The notes beneath the pieces are model-generated. The model searched no databases. It was not told where the DNA came from and saw only the letters and a list, made by a program, of their open reading frames with translations. Shown one piece after another: positions 1 through 5,987 of a stretch of DNA of 16,241 bases. Within the stretch, counting starts at the first letter, position 1, and each line of letters opens with the position of its first letter. The stretch lies in contig JAFBAM010000275.1 of NCBI GenBank assembly GCA_019247755.1, positions 1 through 16,241 on the forward strand. The letters run 5' to 3'. This DNA is from Sphingomonas sp. (lineage in GTDB: Bacteria; Pseudomonadota; Alphaproteobacteria; Sphingomonadales; Sphingomonadaceae). A program made the position numbers and the translations under genes.

Positions 1-397
1 TCTTGCCGCCAAGGGCGGGGTCGCGCTCTTCATCGACTATGGGTACGAGCGCAGCGGCCGCGGCGACACCTTTCAGGCCATGCGGGGTCATCGCTTCGCT
101 CCAGTGCTCGCCGATCCGGGAGAGCAGGACCTGACGGCTCATGTCGATTTCGAAGCTCTGGCAAGCGCAGCCCGTGATGCGGGCGCGACGGTGACCTCGA
201 TCGTAGGGCAGGGCGAATGGCTGATCCGCCTCGGCATCGATGCGCGGGCACAGTCGCTATCGCGCGCAAATCCGGATCGCGCGGACGAAGTCCAGATCGG
301 TCTCGCGCGCCTGACCTCTCGCGAACAAATGGGCGAGTTGTTCAAGGTGATCGCGATTCATTCGCCGGACTGGCCGACGCCGGCAGGATTCGCATGA
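1..397 (+). CDS. MidA-family SAM-dependent methyltransferase, 3' end (partial)
   Basis: The window opens inside this gene. The frame reads without a stop from base 2 to the TGA at 395-397 and encodes about 131 C-terminal residues. The run IDYGYERSGRGDTFQA followed by RGHRF, LADPGEQDLTAHVDF and a late QMGELFKV is characteristic of the MidA/NDUFAF7 (DUF185) family. Members are class I methyltransferases; the mitochondrial relative methylates an arginine of a complex I subunit, while the role of the bacterial protein is not settled. The catalytic SAM-binding N-terminal half lies outside the window. An ATG at 80 is internal and not a start. The stop overlaps the next start (ATGA at 394-397), so the two are probably translated together. 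In related genomes lgt often precedes midA and would be expected just upstream. Confidence 0.85.
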   Translation, partial: LAAKGGVALFIDYGYERSGRGDTFQAMRGHRFAPVLADPGEQDLTAHVDFEALASAARDAGATVTSIVGQGEWLIRLGIDARAQSLSRANPDRADEVQIGLARLTSREQMGELFKVIAIHSPDWPTPAGFA

Positions 398-897
398 ACT
401 TCCGCGACGCCACCGAGGCCGACTTGCCGGCAATTGATCGGGTGTTTCGCAGGAGCTTCTGCGAAACCTTTGCACACCTCTACAGCCCCGAAGACCTAAC
501 CGCTTTCCTTGCCAAATTCTCGTCCGAAGCCTGGGCCGCAGAGTTTCGCGATCCACGCTATCGCTTTCGCGTTGCGGAGGTGGAGGGCGAGGTGGTCGGC
601 TATGTGAAGCTCGGCCCGTCCGCTCTCCCGGTCGAAACGGAAAAGCGCGCGCTGGAGCTGCGGCAAATCTATGTCCTGAAAGGTCATCTCGGCACCGGTA
701 TCGCCGGGGGGCTGACCGAATGGGCGATCGACGAGGCCAAACGGCAGGGCTTCGAGGAGCTCTACCTCACCGTCTTCATCGACAACGAGCGCGCTCGCCG
801 CTTCTATGACCGCTATGGATTCGAAGCGGTGGGGCGCTACGACTTCATGGTGGGCAATCAGGCGGACGAAGACATCATCATGCGGAAGGTGCTTTGA
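394..897 (+). CDS. GNAT-family N-acetyltransferase
   Basis: A 167-residue protein of normal GNAT length. The acetyl-CoA binding motif A is clear at about residues 88-106 (ELRQIYVLKGHLGTGIAGG, with a Q/R-x-x-G-x-G/A pyrophosphate loop), followed by the helix LTEWAIDEAKRQG. Motif B follows at about 125-143 (TVFIDNERARRFYDRYGFE), with the usual Asn and the Tyr before the terminal YGF. The start at 394 was chosen because it overlaps the midA stop as ATGA and gives the family N-terminus MNFRDATEADLPAI; longer readings into the upstream gene have no support. It probably acetylates a small molecule or a protein amine, but the substrate cannot be read from sequence. It sits as the middle gene of a midA-GNAT-pgeF operon and overlaps the next start by 4 bases. 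Confidence 0.88.
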   Translation: MNFRDATEADLPAIDRVFRRSFCETFAHLYSPEDLTAFLAKFSSEAWAAEFRDPRYRFRVAEVEGEVVGYVKLGPSALPVETEKRALELRQIYVLKGHLGTGIAGGLTEWAIDEAKRQGFEELYLTVFIDNERARRFYDRYGFEAVGRYDFMVGNQADEDIIMRKVL

Positions 898-1661
898 ACG
901 ACGTCGAGGTCGTACGTGCGGTCAGCCTGGGGCAGCTGCCGCACGGGTTCCTCGGCCGGCGAGGCGGAATTTCCTTGGGTGAATGTGCCGGCCTCAACGT
1001 CGGCTTCGGCAGCAATGATGACCCCGAAGCGATTGAAGGCAACCGGCGCCTGGCAATTGCCGCGCTTTATCCGGAGGCGCAGCTGGCCACGGTCCATCAG
1101 GTCCATTCGGCCGACGTCGTGGTCGCTACGCGTCCGTGGCCAAAGGGGGAACGACCGCGTGCCGATGCGATGGTGACCGACACGCCCAACCTGCTGCTCG
1201 GCATCCTGACTGCCGATTGCGCGCCGGTCCTGTTCTCCGACCATCACGGAGTGATTGTCGGCGCGGCCCATGCGGGCTGGCGTGGGGCGCTTGCAGGCGT
1301 GACCGATGCAACCGTCGAAGCGATGGAGAAGCTCGGCTCGCGCCGCGACAACATCCATGCCGCAGTCGGTCCTTGCATCGCTCAGCCCAACTATGAGGTG
1401 GACGAGGCTTTCCGCGCACGCTTTCTGGAACATGACCCCGACAACGCGCGCTTCTTCATGGTCGGGCCCTCGGACAAACCGCATTTCAGCCTCGAAGACT
1501 ATGTCGTACACCGCTTGATCGCCGCCGGCATTGGCGAAGTCGAAGCCCTCAATCTGGACACCTACGGCGACTCGGACCGTTTCTTCAGTTTCCGCCGGGC
1601 GACCAACCGCGGCGAAGCCGATTATGGGCGGCAGCTGAGTGCCATCGCCATCCCGGGCTGA
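894..1661 (+). CDS. pgeF: PgeF/YfiH laccase-domain purine nucleoside phosphorylase
   Basis: A 255-residue multicopper-oxidase-fold ('laccase domain', YfiH/LACC1) protein. Family members act on purine nucleosides (phosphorolysis of inosine and adenosine, plus adenosine deamination) using zinc held by two His and one Cys; older names are polyphenol oxidase and peptidoglycan editing factor. The zinc ligands are visible: His71 in HQVHSADV, Cys109 in LTADCAPVLF and His126 in AAHAGWRG. Other hallmarks are AVGPCIAQPNYEV (about 157-169) and the C-terminal DRFFSFRRATNRGEADYG. The start is a TTG at 894 that overlaps the GNAT stop (TTGA); a GGAAGG lies 6-8 bases upstream, within the GNAT gene. No intrinsic terminator with a T-tract follows. 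Confidence 0.92.
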   Translation: MNDVEVVRAVSLGQLPHGFLGRRGGISLGECAGLNVGFGSNDDPEAIEGNRRLAIAALYPEAQLATVHQVHSADVVVATRPWPKGERPRADAMVTDTPNLLLGILTADCAPVLFSDHHGVIVGAAHAGWRGALAGVTDATVEAMEKLGSRRDNIHAAVGPCIAQPNYEVDEAFRARFLEHDPDNARFFMVGPSDKPHFSLEDYVVHRLIAAGIGEVEALNLDTYGDSDRFFSFRRATNRGEADYGRQLSAIAIPG

Positions 1662-1677
1662 TGACAAGCTGACCTTA

Positions 1678-1742
1678 TCGGCGGAGCCGACGGTGTTGAT
1701 TGGCGCTGCGCTCCCGTTGGCGCTAATGCCGGCGCCAAATCA
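1678..1742 (+). promoter_or_regulatory. Structured leader ahead of the PLP enzyme gene
   Basis: The 92-base gap between pgeF and the next gene holds two inverted repeats. The first is TCGGC-GGA-GCCGA at 1678-1690, a short perfect hairpin without a T-tract. The second pairs TGATTGGCGC (1697-1706) with GCGCCAAATCA (1732-1742), giving ten pairs with one bulged A. The 3' arm ends at the base before the GGAG Shine-Dalgarno (1743-1746) of the TTG start at 1754. Such a stem could control access to the ribosome binding site. I looked for a SAM-II-type aptamer, which would suit a sulfur amino acid gene, but did not recognise its conserved core, so this is called only as a possible cis-regulatory structure. 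Confidence 0.35.
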
Positions 1743-1753
1743 GGAGACACCAA

Positions 1754-3064
1754 TTGCCTACCGAGAATGAACTGAGCGGCGCTATCTCCCATAACCGCTC
1801 GCCGCGTCCGTCCCCAACCAAGATCGGCAACCGCAAGCTCAGCCCGCAGACGTTGATGCTCGGCTACGGCTTCGATCCGGAGCTCAGTGAAGGTTCGCTA
1901 AAGCCGCCGATCTTTCTCACGTCGACGTTCGTGTTCGAGAATGCCGCGGCTGGTAAGCGCTTCTTCGAAGGCGTGACCGGCAAGCGCCCCGGCGGCGCCG
2001 AGGGCCTCATCTATTCGCGCTTCAACGGCCCGAACCAGGAAATCCTCGAGGACCGTCTCGCGGTCTGGGAGGATGCCGACGACGCCCTCGCTTTCTCAAG
2101 CGGCATGGCGGCGATCGCAACCCTGCTGATGACCTTCGTCCGGCCCGGCGACTGCGTCGTTCATTCGGGTCCGCTCTACGCCGCGACAGAGACGCTGATT
2201 GCCAAGATCCTCGGCCAGTTCGGCGTCTCCTGGGTCGACTTTCCGTCGGGCGCGACCCGTGAGGAAATCGACGCCGCGATCGCGAAGGGGAAGGAAAAGG
2301 GCCGCGTCAGCCTGATCTATCTCGAAAGCCCGGCCAATCCGACCAACCAGCTGGTGGACGTCGAGGCGGTCCGTGCCGCGGTCGATGCCGCTTTCGGCGA
2401 AGGCGAAAAGCCGCCGATCGCGATCGACAACACCTTCCTCGGCCCGCTCTGGGCCAAGCCGCTCGCGCAAGGCGCTGACCTGACTGTCTACAGCCTGACC
2501 AAATATGTCGGCGGGCACAGCGACCTCGTCGCCGGCGCACTCATTGGCGAAAAGAATCTAATCAATCAGATCCGAAGCTTCCGGAACACGATCGGCACCA
2601 TCTGTGATCCGAACACTGCCTGGATGCTGCTTCGCAGCCTCGAGACGCTCGAAATGCGCATGGACCGCGCTGGCGAGAATGCCGCAAAGGTCTGCGATTT
2701 CCTGAAGAGTCACCCGAAGGTCGAAAAGATCGGCTACCTCGGCTTTCTCGAAGAAGGGTCACGTCAGGCGGATATCTTCAAGCGCCACTGCACCGGGGCC
2801 GGATCGACCTTCTCGCTCTACCTGAAGGGTGGCGAGAAGGAGGCCTTCGCTTTCCTGGACGCGCTGCAGATTGCAAATCTCGCTGTCAGCCTTGGCGGTA
2901 CTGAAACTCTGGCCAGCGCGCCCGCGGCAATGACTCACTTATCGGTGCCCGACGAACGCAAGAAACAGCTCGACATTACGCCGAACCTCGTGCGCATCTC
3001 GATCGGCTGCGAAAATGCCGACGACCTGATCGCTGATTTTGCCAACGCGCTCCAAGCGGTGTGA
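1754..3064 (+). CDS. Cystathionine gamma-synthase family PLP-dependent enzyme
   Basis: A 436-residue fold-type I PLP enzyme of the Cys/Met metabolism family, which carries out transsulfuration, direct sulfhydrylation or gamma-elimination on sulfur amino acids. Visible landmarks are YSRF at 87-90 (PLP phosphate from the partner subunit), SSGMAA at 115-120, Tyr142 stacking on PLP, AIDNTF with Asp225, the Schiff-base lysine Lys250 in YSLTKYVGGHSD, and Arg414 in the VRISIGCE motif that binds the substrate carboxylate. The start is TTG with GGAG seven bases upstream. The position that is Cys in methionine gamma-lyase (after Y-G) is Ala144 here (LYAATE), so methionine lyase activity is not supported. 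The N-terminal 30 residues are an extension rich in Ser, Pro and Lys. I cannot choose between cystathionine synthase, lyase and sulfhydrylase functions. It appears to be transcribed alone. Confidence 0.9.
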   Translation: MPTENELSGAISHNRSPRPSPTKIGNRKLSPQTLMLGYGFDPELSEGSLKPPIFLTSTFVFENAAAGKRFFEGVTGKRPGGAEGLIYSRFNGPNQEILEDRLAVWEDADDALAFSSGMAAIATLLMTFVRPGDCVVHSGPLYAATETLIAKILGQFGVSWVDFPSGATREEIDAAIAKGKEKGRVSLIYLESPANPTNQLVDVEAVRAAVDAAFGEGEKPPIAIDNTFLGPLWAKPLAQGADLTVYSLTKYVGGHSDLVAGALIGEKNLINQIRSFRNTIGTICDPNTAWMLLRSLETLEMRMDRAGENAAKVCDFLKSHPKVEKIGYLGFLEEGSRQADIFKRHCTGAGSTFSLYLKGGEKEAFAFLDALQIANLAVSLGGTETLASAPAAMTHLSVPDERKKQLDITPNLVRISIGCENADDLIADFANALQAV

Positions 3065-3066
3065 CC

Positions 3067-3091
3067 GGAACTAAGTAGTCATTCTCTAGTT
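3067..3091 (+). promoter_or_regulatory. Candidate sigma-EcfG (general stress response) promoter
   Basis: GGAAC at 3067-3071 is followed after 17 bases by GTT at 3089-3091. The alphaproteobacterial EcfG consensus is GGAAC-N16/17-CGTT, so both the -35 element and the spacing fit; the base before GTT is A instead of C. It starts three bases after the stop of the PLP gene and points at the small Cys-rich gene starting at 3142, with an expected leader of about 40 bases. The call rests on pattern only. Confidence 0.5.
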
Positions 3092-3108
3092 TGGCGGTGG
3101 GGCGGCGC

Positions 3109-3124
3109 TGTCGCAAATGCGACA
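3109..3124. promoter_or_regulatory. Perfect 7-bp dyad TGTCGCA-AA-TGCGACA
   Basis: The 16 bases TGTCGCAAATGCGACA form two perfect 7-base arms around AA. They lie between the candidate EcfG promoter and the small gene at 3142, 17 bases before its ATG, in the expected 5' untranslated region. This may be an operator for a dimeric regulator or a short RNA hairpin. No T-tract follows, so it does not look like an intrinsic terminator. I do not recognise the regulator. Confidence 0.4.
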
Positions 3125-3141
3125 CCGACGAGGCGGTGATC

Positions 3142-3330
3142 ATGCTCCAGCTCTTTCGTGATTTCCGAACATTGTTGGTCCCACTCCACGCCGATGCTGA
3201 ATCTGAAATATGCAGTCGTTGTGGGGCCGATGCCTCTCATGGCGAAGTGTGCGGACCGGACTGTTACGCCGAACTATGGCAACAGGAGATGGGGCCCAGT
3301 GCTTCTCACGTGGTCAGGCGGCGGCATTAG
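3142..3330 (+). CDS. Small Cys-rich (zinc-ribbon-like) protein, hypothetical
   Basis: A 62-residue reading frame from ATG 3142 to TAG 3328-3330. Residues about 21-36 read EICSRCGADASHGEVCG and are followed by PDCYAELW, giving a C-x2-C then C-x3-C pattern that could bind one zinc. The N-terminus MLQLFRDFRTLLVPLHADAE is amphipathic. ATG 3142 is preferred over an in-frame TTG at 3091 because that TTG falls in the -10 of the candidate EcfG promoter, and GAGG lies 8-11 bases upstream of the ATG. The end overlaps the stop of the HAD gene on the other strand (TTAG, 3327-3330). I do not recognise a family. The Cys spacing and promoter argue that it is real, but it is short and could be spurious. Confidence 0.5.
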   Translation: MLQLFRDFRTLLVPLHADAESEICSRCGADASHGEVCGPDCYAELWQQEMGPSASHVVRRRH

Positions 3331-3998
3331 CCCCAATCTTCGATCGCCCACCTGCGCTCTATGGCGAGCCGTCTGAGCTTCGCATGCGGATTTACTGCGA
3401 CCGGTTCATCCGCCCATTCGAACGCTGGCCTGTCCGAAACATGATCGCTGTAGAAGCGCACATGTCCGTGCGCGCCCTTCAGCCCTGATGCTTCGACCCA
3501 ATCGTCGATCATCCTGAGCTTGGCTGGGCCGTAGCAGTTCTCGCCGGCGATTTTGGCGTGAACGCGGTCGTCCAACCCGATGATCGATCCCGTACCGATC
3601 ACGTCGTCGAAGCCTAGCCGTTCCGCGATCGCATCCGCATAGAGTCGATACGAAGCCGTCGCGAGGACCAGGCGCCGACCTTCGGCTCTGTCGCGAGCAA
3701 TCGCCGCACGAGCGCCGGGGCGGATGTTGGTCGCGACCTGCTTCTCGGCGAAGCTCTCGACCAGTGGCTTCAAGTCGCGCGGATGGATCGTCCGGCCAAG
3801 CAGCAAATGATGATTGATCTCTTTCAACTTCGCGCGGTCGATCAGGCTCAACACATAGGCAAGCATCGACAGGATGACTACTGGCAGGAACAGGAGCCGC
3901 CACGGCGCGCGGCGCGTCGCGCAATGCAGCAGGAAGGGCGTGTACGTTGCGTGACGCGTGACCGTCCGGTCCATGTCGTAGACGGCAAGGTCGCTCAT
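3327..3998 (-). CDS. HAD-IB phosphatase, PgpC-like, membrane-associated
   Basis: A 223-residue HAD superfamily subfamily IB hydrolase. Motif I is DMDRT with nucleophile Asp8 and acid/base Asp10; motif II is the Ser or Thr of ATAS (113-116); Lys160 lies in CYGPAKLRM; motif III is YSDHVSD with Asp185 and Asp189. A hydrophobic segment at about 35-53 (LLFLPVVILSMLAYVLSLI) sits in the cap near the N-terminus, as in E. coli PgpC, which dephosphorylates phosphatidylglycerophosphate at the inner membrane. The start overlaps the stop of the nucleotidyltransferase gene (ATGA), making this the last gene of a three-gene lipid head-group operon. By context it may remove the phosphate from a phosphorylated polar lipid such as a phosphatidyl-polyol phosphate. 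The exact substrate is inferred, not shown. Phosphoserine phosphatase is the generic alternative. Confidence 0.8.
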   Translation of the reverse strand: MSDLAVYDMDRTVTRHATYTPFLLHCATRRAPWRLLFLPVVILSMLAYVLSLIDRAKLKEINHHLLLGRTIHPRDLKPLVESFAEKQVATNIRPGARAAIARDRAEGRRLVLATASYRLYADAIAERLGFDDVIGTGSIIGLDDRVHAKIAGENCYGPAKLRMIDDWVEASGLKGAHGHVRFYSDHVSDRPAFEWADEPVAVNPHAKLRRLAIERRWAIEDWG

Positions 3999-4759
3999 GC
4001 CTTGCCCGCCAGGATCGCCTCGACGAGCGTGTGATCAGCCGGTTTGTCGACGTCGACCCCGGCGAACGGGTTCGAGAGCTCCACCGCTCGCACTTTGATC
4101 CCAAGCCTGCCACCGAGCTGGGCGAGCACTTCGCTCAGGCTGACCAACCGCAGCCCGACCAGGATCAGCGTCACCGGCCCGAGAACGGACATCACCCGCC
4201 ACGCCTGTTTGCGATCCTGCTCGACGGCGCGCCAAAGCTCGATCGCGGGCCGGACCGCAGGCGATCGGAGCGCGAACAGGTTAGCACCGGTATATGCGCC
4301 GCCGCGGAACTTGAGCCACGTCCGCTCGGCGCTTGGGAAGCGCTGCATCAGGACGTCGCGCTCGACGACGCCAACCGCGACGTCCGCTTCCCCTGCGTGA
4401 CGCGCAAATTCATCGACTGTGGCTGCGTCCAGCAGCGCGTGATCCGCGGTCGTGACCAACAGCGGCCACGCGGTTTTTGGATCGTCGCACAACTCGAGCA
4501 CTGTCTCGGCGATGGTCCCGCGCGACTCCCTGAAAGACACGCGCGGATCGCTGGAGACGACCGCCGAGATTCGCTCGGGCACTTGCGACACGATGACCAC
4601 CTTCCCGACACTCGCGCTGGCAAGCAGCGCGCGCACCGGTCGCCGCACCATCGGCTCACCCGCGATGGCGATGAGCGCTTTCAGGTCGGTACCGAACTGC
4701 TCGGCAAAATGGTCGCGTCCGGGTCGCGAACCGGCGAGGACGACCGCGGTGAATTTCAC
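3995..4759 (-). CDS. MobA-like NTP (sugar/polyol-phosphate) nucleotidyltransferase
   Basis: A 254-residue nucleotidyltransferase. The N-terminus FTAVVLAGSRPGRDHF carries the LAGxRxGxD version of the nucleotide-binding loop; LKALIAIAGEPMVRRPV (about 28-44) supplies the second conserved Lys; VTTADHALL supplies the metal-binding Asp; FAGVDVDKPADH lies near the C-terminus. Such enzymes couple a sugar- or polyol-phosphate to CTP or another NTP. The GTG start at 4759 was chosen because it overlaps the stop of the phosphatidyltransferase gene (GTGA) and begins exactly at the family N-terminus; an upstream in-frame ATG lies inside that gene and would add 33 unlikely residues. Its position between a CDP-alcohol phosphatidyltransferase and a HAD phosphatase suggests it makes the activated head group, for instance a CDP-polyol. 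A hydrophobic stretch at about 185-202 may touch the membrane. Confidence 0.82.
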   Translation of the reverse strand: MKFTAVVLAGSRPGRDHFAEQFGTDLKALIAIAGEPMVRRPVRALLASASVGKVVIVSQVPERISAVVSSDPRVSFRESRGTIAETVLELCDDPKTAWPLLVTTADHALLDAATVDEFARHAGEADVAVGVVERDVLMQRFPSAERTWLKFRGGAYTGANLFALRSPAVRPAIELWRAVEQDRKQAWRVMSVLGPVTLILVGLRLVSLSEVLAQLGGRLGIKVRAVELSNPFAGVDVDKPADHTLVEAILAGKA

Positions 4760-5877
4760 GCTTCCAGCCAGGAGGCGATCTTCTGGCCGCGCGCCTCGGC
4801 TTCGCTCGCCTGGGCATAGCGCACCGCATGGAAGATTAGGCTGATGATCGTCCACCACGCGACGAGTACCAGCCCACTGTCGGGCCGTCCGACAAGCAAT
4901 GCCGCGAACAGAATCACCATGTTCGGGTTGCGGCGCGCGGTGATAAGCCGGAACTGGCTATCGATCTTCTGCCAGACGTGGATGTGCATGCGTTCGAAGC
5001 GGCGCATGAAGGCGCCTTCGATCATGCGCTGCAAGATATAGCCCAGGATGATCGCCCAAAGGACAATTGTCGCGTAGAGCGGCGTCAGCGGCTTGCCGTA
5101 GGCGGCCAGCCCGTGAAGCCACGCCCACCACCAGAAAGGTGGGTGGATAAGGTCGATGCCGTGGTCGAACACATTGCCCCATTCCGACGAGGTTCCCGTG
5201 CACCGGGCAAGCTTCCCGTCCACCGTATCCAGCACCATGAAGATGAAGCCCGACGCGACGCCGAGCCAATATTCTCCCTGCCAGAACAGATAGAAAGCGA
5301 GGGCGCAAAGGATCGCACCGACCAGAGTGATGAAGTTGGGCGAAAGCCCCGCCCGCGCGGCCCATCGCGTCAAATAGAAAGCAGGCTTGCGCCACAGATA
5401 AAGCGTCAGCGCGTCGGTCACGCCCTTGTAGGCGGCGTCGTATGCGGCACGCTCGACCGGCTCCGGGTTGTCGGGATCCAGCGGCAGCACGAACGGGCGC
5501 TCACGCTTCCTCAGCGCCTTGTTCTCAAGCTCGGCCGTCTCCGCGGCGATAGCGTCGAATCCGTCGATCGACTTTCCGGCCTCGAGCGCAGCGAGCACGG
5601 GGGTCGCATCTTCGCCATCGGGCACATGCGCCATGACCGGCTTCCCGCTCAGTGTCAGCAGGGCGCGTGGCCGGTTCCGCATTTCCCTGATCCAGGCCGG
5701 ATCCCACCCATAGGCCATGCTCGCAAGGAGGGCCGCACGCCGTGGTAAGACTTCCTCTGCGCATTCAAACCCTGCATTCGTCGCCAGCCGGCACGCGCGC
5801 TCGCGTGCACCCATTCCGAAAGGCCGCGCAGGATTGTCGCCGACCGGCACGAACAGGGGAGGCGCGTCATCTACCAT
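4756..5877 (-). CDS. CDP-alcohol phosphatidyltransferase with degenerate NTase-like N-terminal domain
   Basis: A 373-residue integral membrane protein. The CDP-alcohol phosphatidyltransferase signature D-x2-DG-x2-AR-x8-G-x3-D-x3-D is complete: Asp217, Asp220-Gly221, Ala224-Arg225, Gly234, Asp238 and Asp242. It is preceded by the conserved RWAARAGLSPNFITL entry helix. Several hydrophobic segments cover about 180-345. Residues 1-150 are soluble and resemble a worn nucleotidyltransferase domain: RPFGMGARERACRLATNAGF recalls the helix after the nucleotide loop, and RALLTLSGKPVMAHV the KP-x-I segment, but no LAGG-type loop remains. This recalls the two-domain inositol-1-phosphate cytidylyltransferase/DIPP synthase proteins, with catalytic NTase work apparently moved to the separate next gene. 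It is the first gene of the operon. No good Shine-Dalgarno is seen before the ATG. Confidence 0.88.
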   Translation of the reverse strand: MVDDAPPLFVPVGDNPARPFGMGARERACRLATNAGFECAEEVLPRRAALLASMAYGWDPAWIREMRNRPRALLTLSGKPVMAHVPDGEDATPVLAALEAGKSIDGFDAIAAETAELENKALRKRERPFVLPLDPDNPEPVERAAYDAAYKGVTDALTLYLWRKPAFYLTRWAARAGLSPNFITLVGAILCALAFYLFWQGEYWLGVASGFIFMVLDTVDGKLARCTGTSSEWGNVFDHGIDLIHPPFWWWAWLHGLAAYGKPLTPLYATIVLWAIILGYILQRMIEGAFMRRFERMHIHVWQKIDSQFRLITARRNPNMVILFAALLVGRPDSGLVLVAWWTIISLIFHAVRYAQASEAEARGQKIASWLEA

Positions 5878-5987
5878 CAGCTGTTCGCATAAAGGCGCGC
5901 GAGTCGGCAGGGAAGGGGGCCGCGGCGACCGCTTAATTTCCTCTTCACTTGCCCCTCGGAGCCATTTCGCGCACTACTCCGCCGCGC
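5878..5987. other. Divergent intergenic region lipid head-group operon / MCE transporter operon
   Basis: This 110-base gap must hold the promoters of two opposed operons. It has no strong Shine-Dalgarno before either ATG (5877 minus, 5988 plus), no clear inverted repeat, and no promoter I can call with confidence. The absence of Shine-Dalgarno on both sides suggests short or leaderless transcripts. Confidence 0.4.

Noticed and set aside
858..1667. 269-codon minus-strand frame opposite pgeF
   Set aside because: It lies wholly antisense to a well-supported gene and shows no motif.
1678..1690. Hairpin TCGGC-GGA-GCCGA as a terminator for pgeF
   Set aside because: It has only five pairs and no following T-tract.
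1697..1742. SAM-II riboswitch ahead of the cystathionine gamma-synthase family gene
   Set aside because: The stem is there, but the conserved aptamer core and pseudoknot bases were not recognised.
3091..3141. TTG at 3091 as the start of the small Cys-rich gene
   Set aside because: It coincides with the -10 region of the candidate promoter and has no Shine-Dalgarno; ATG 3142 is the better choice.
4760..4858. Upstream ATG start for the nucleotidyltransferase
   Set aside because: It would add 33 residues encoded inside the phosphatidyltransferase gene in another frame; the GTG at 4759 matches the family N-terminus and gives a GTGA overlap.
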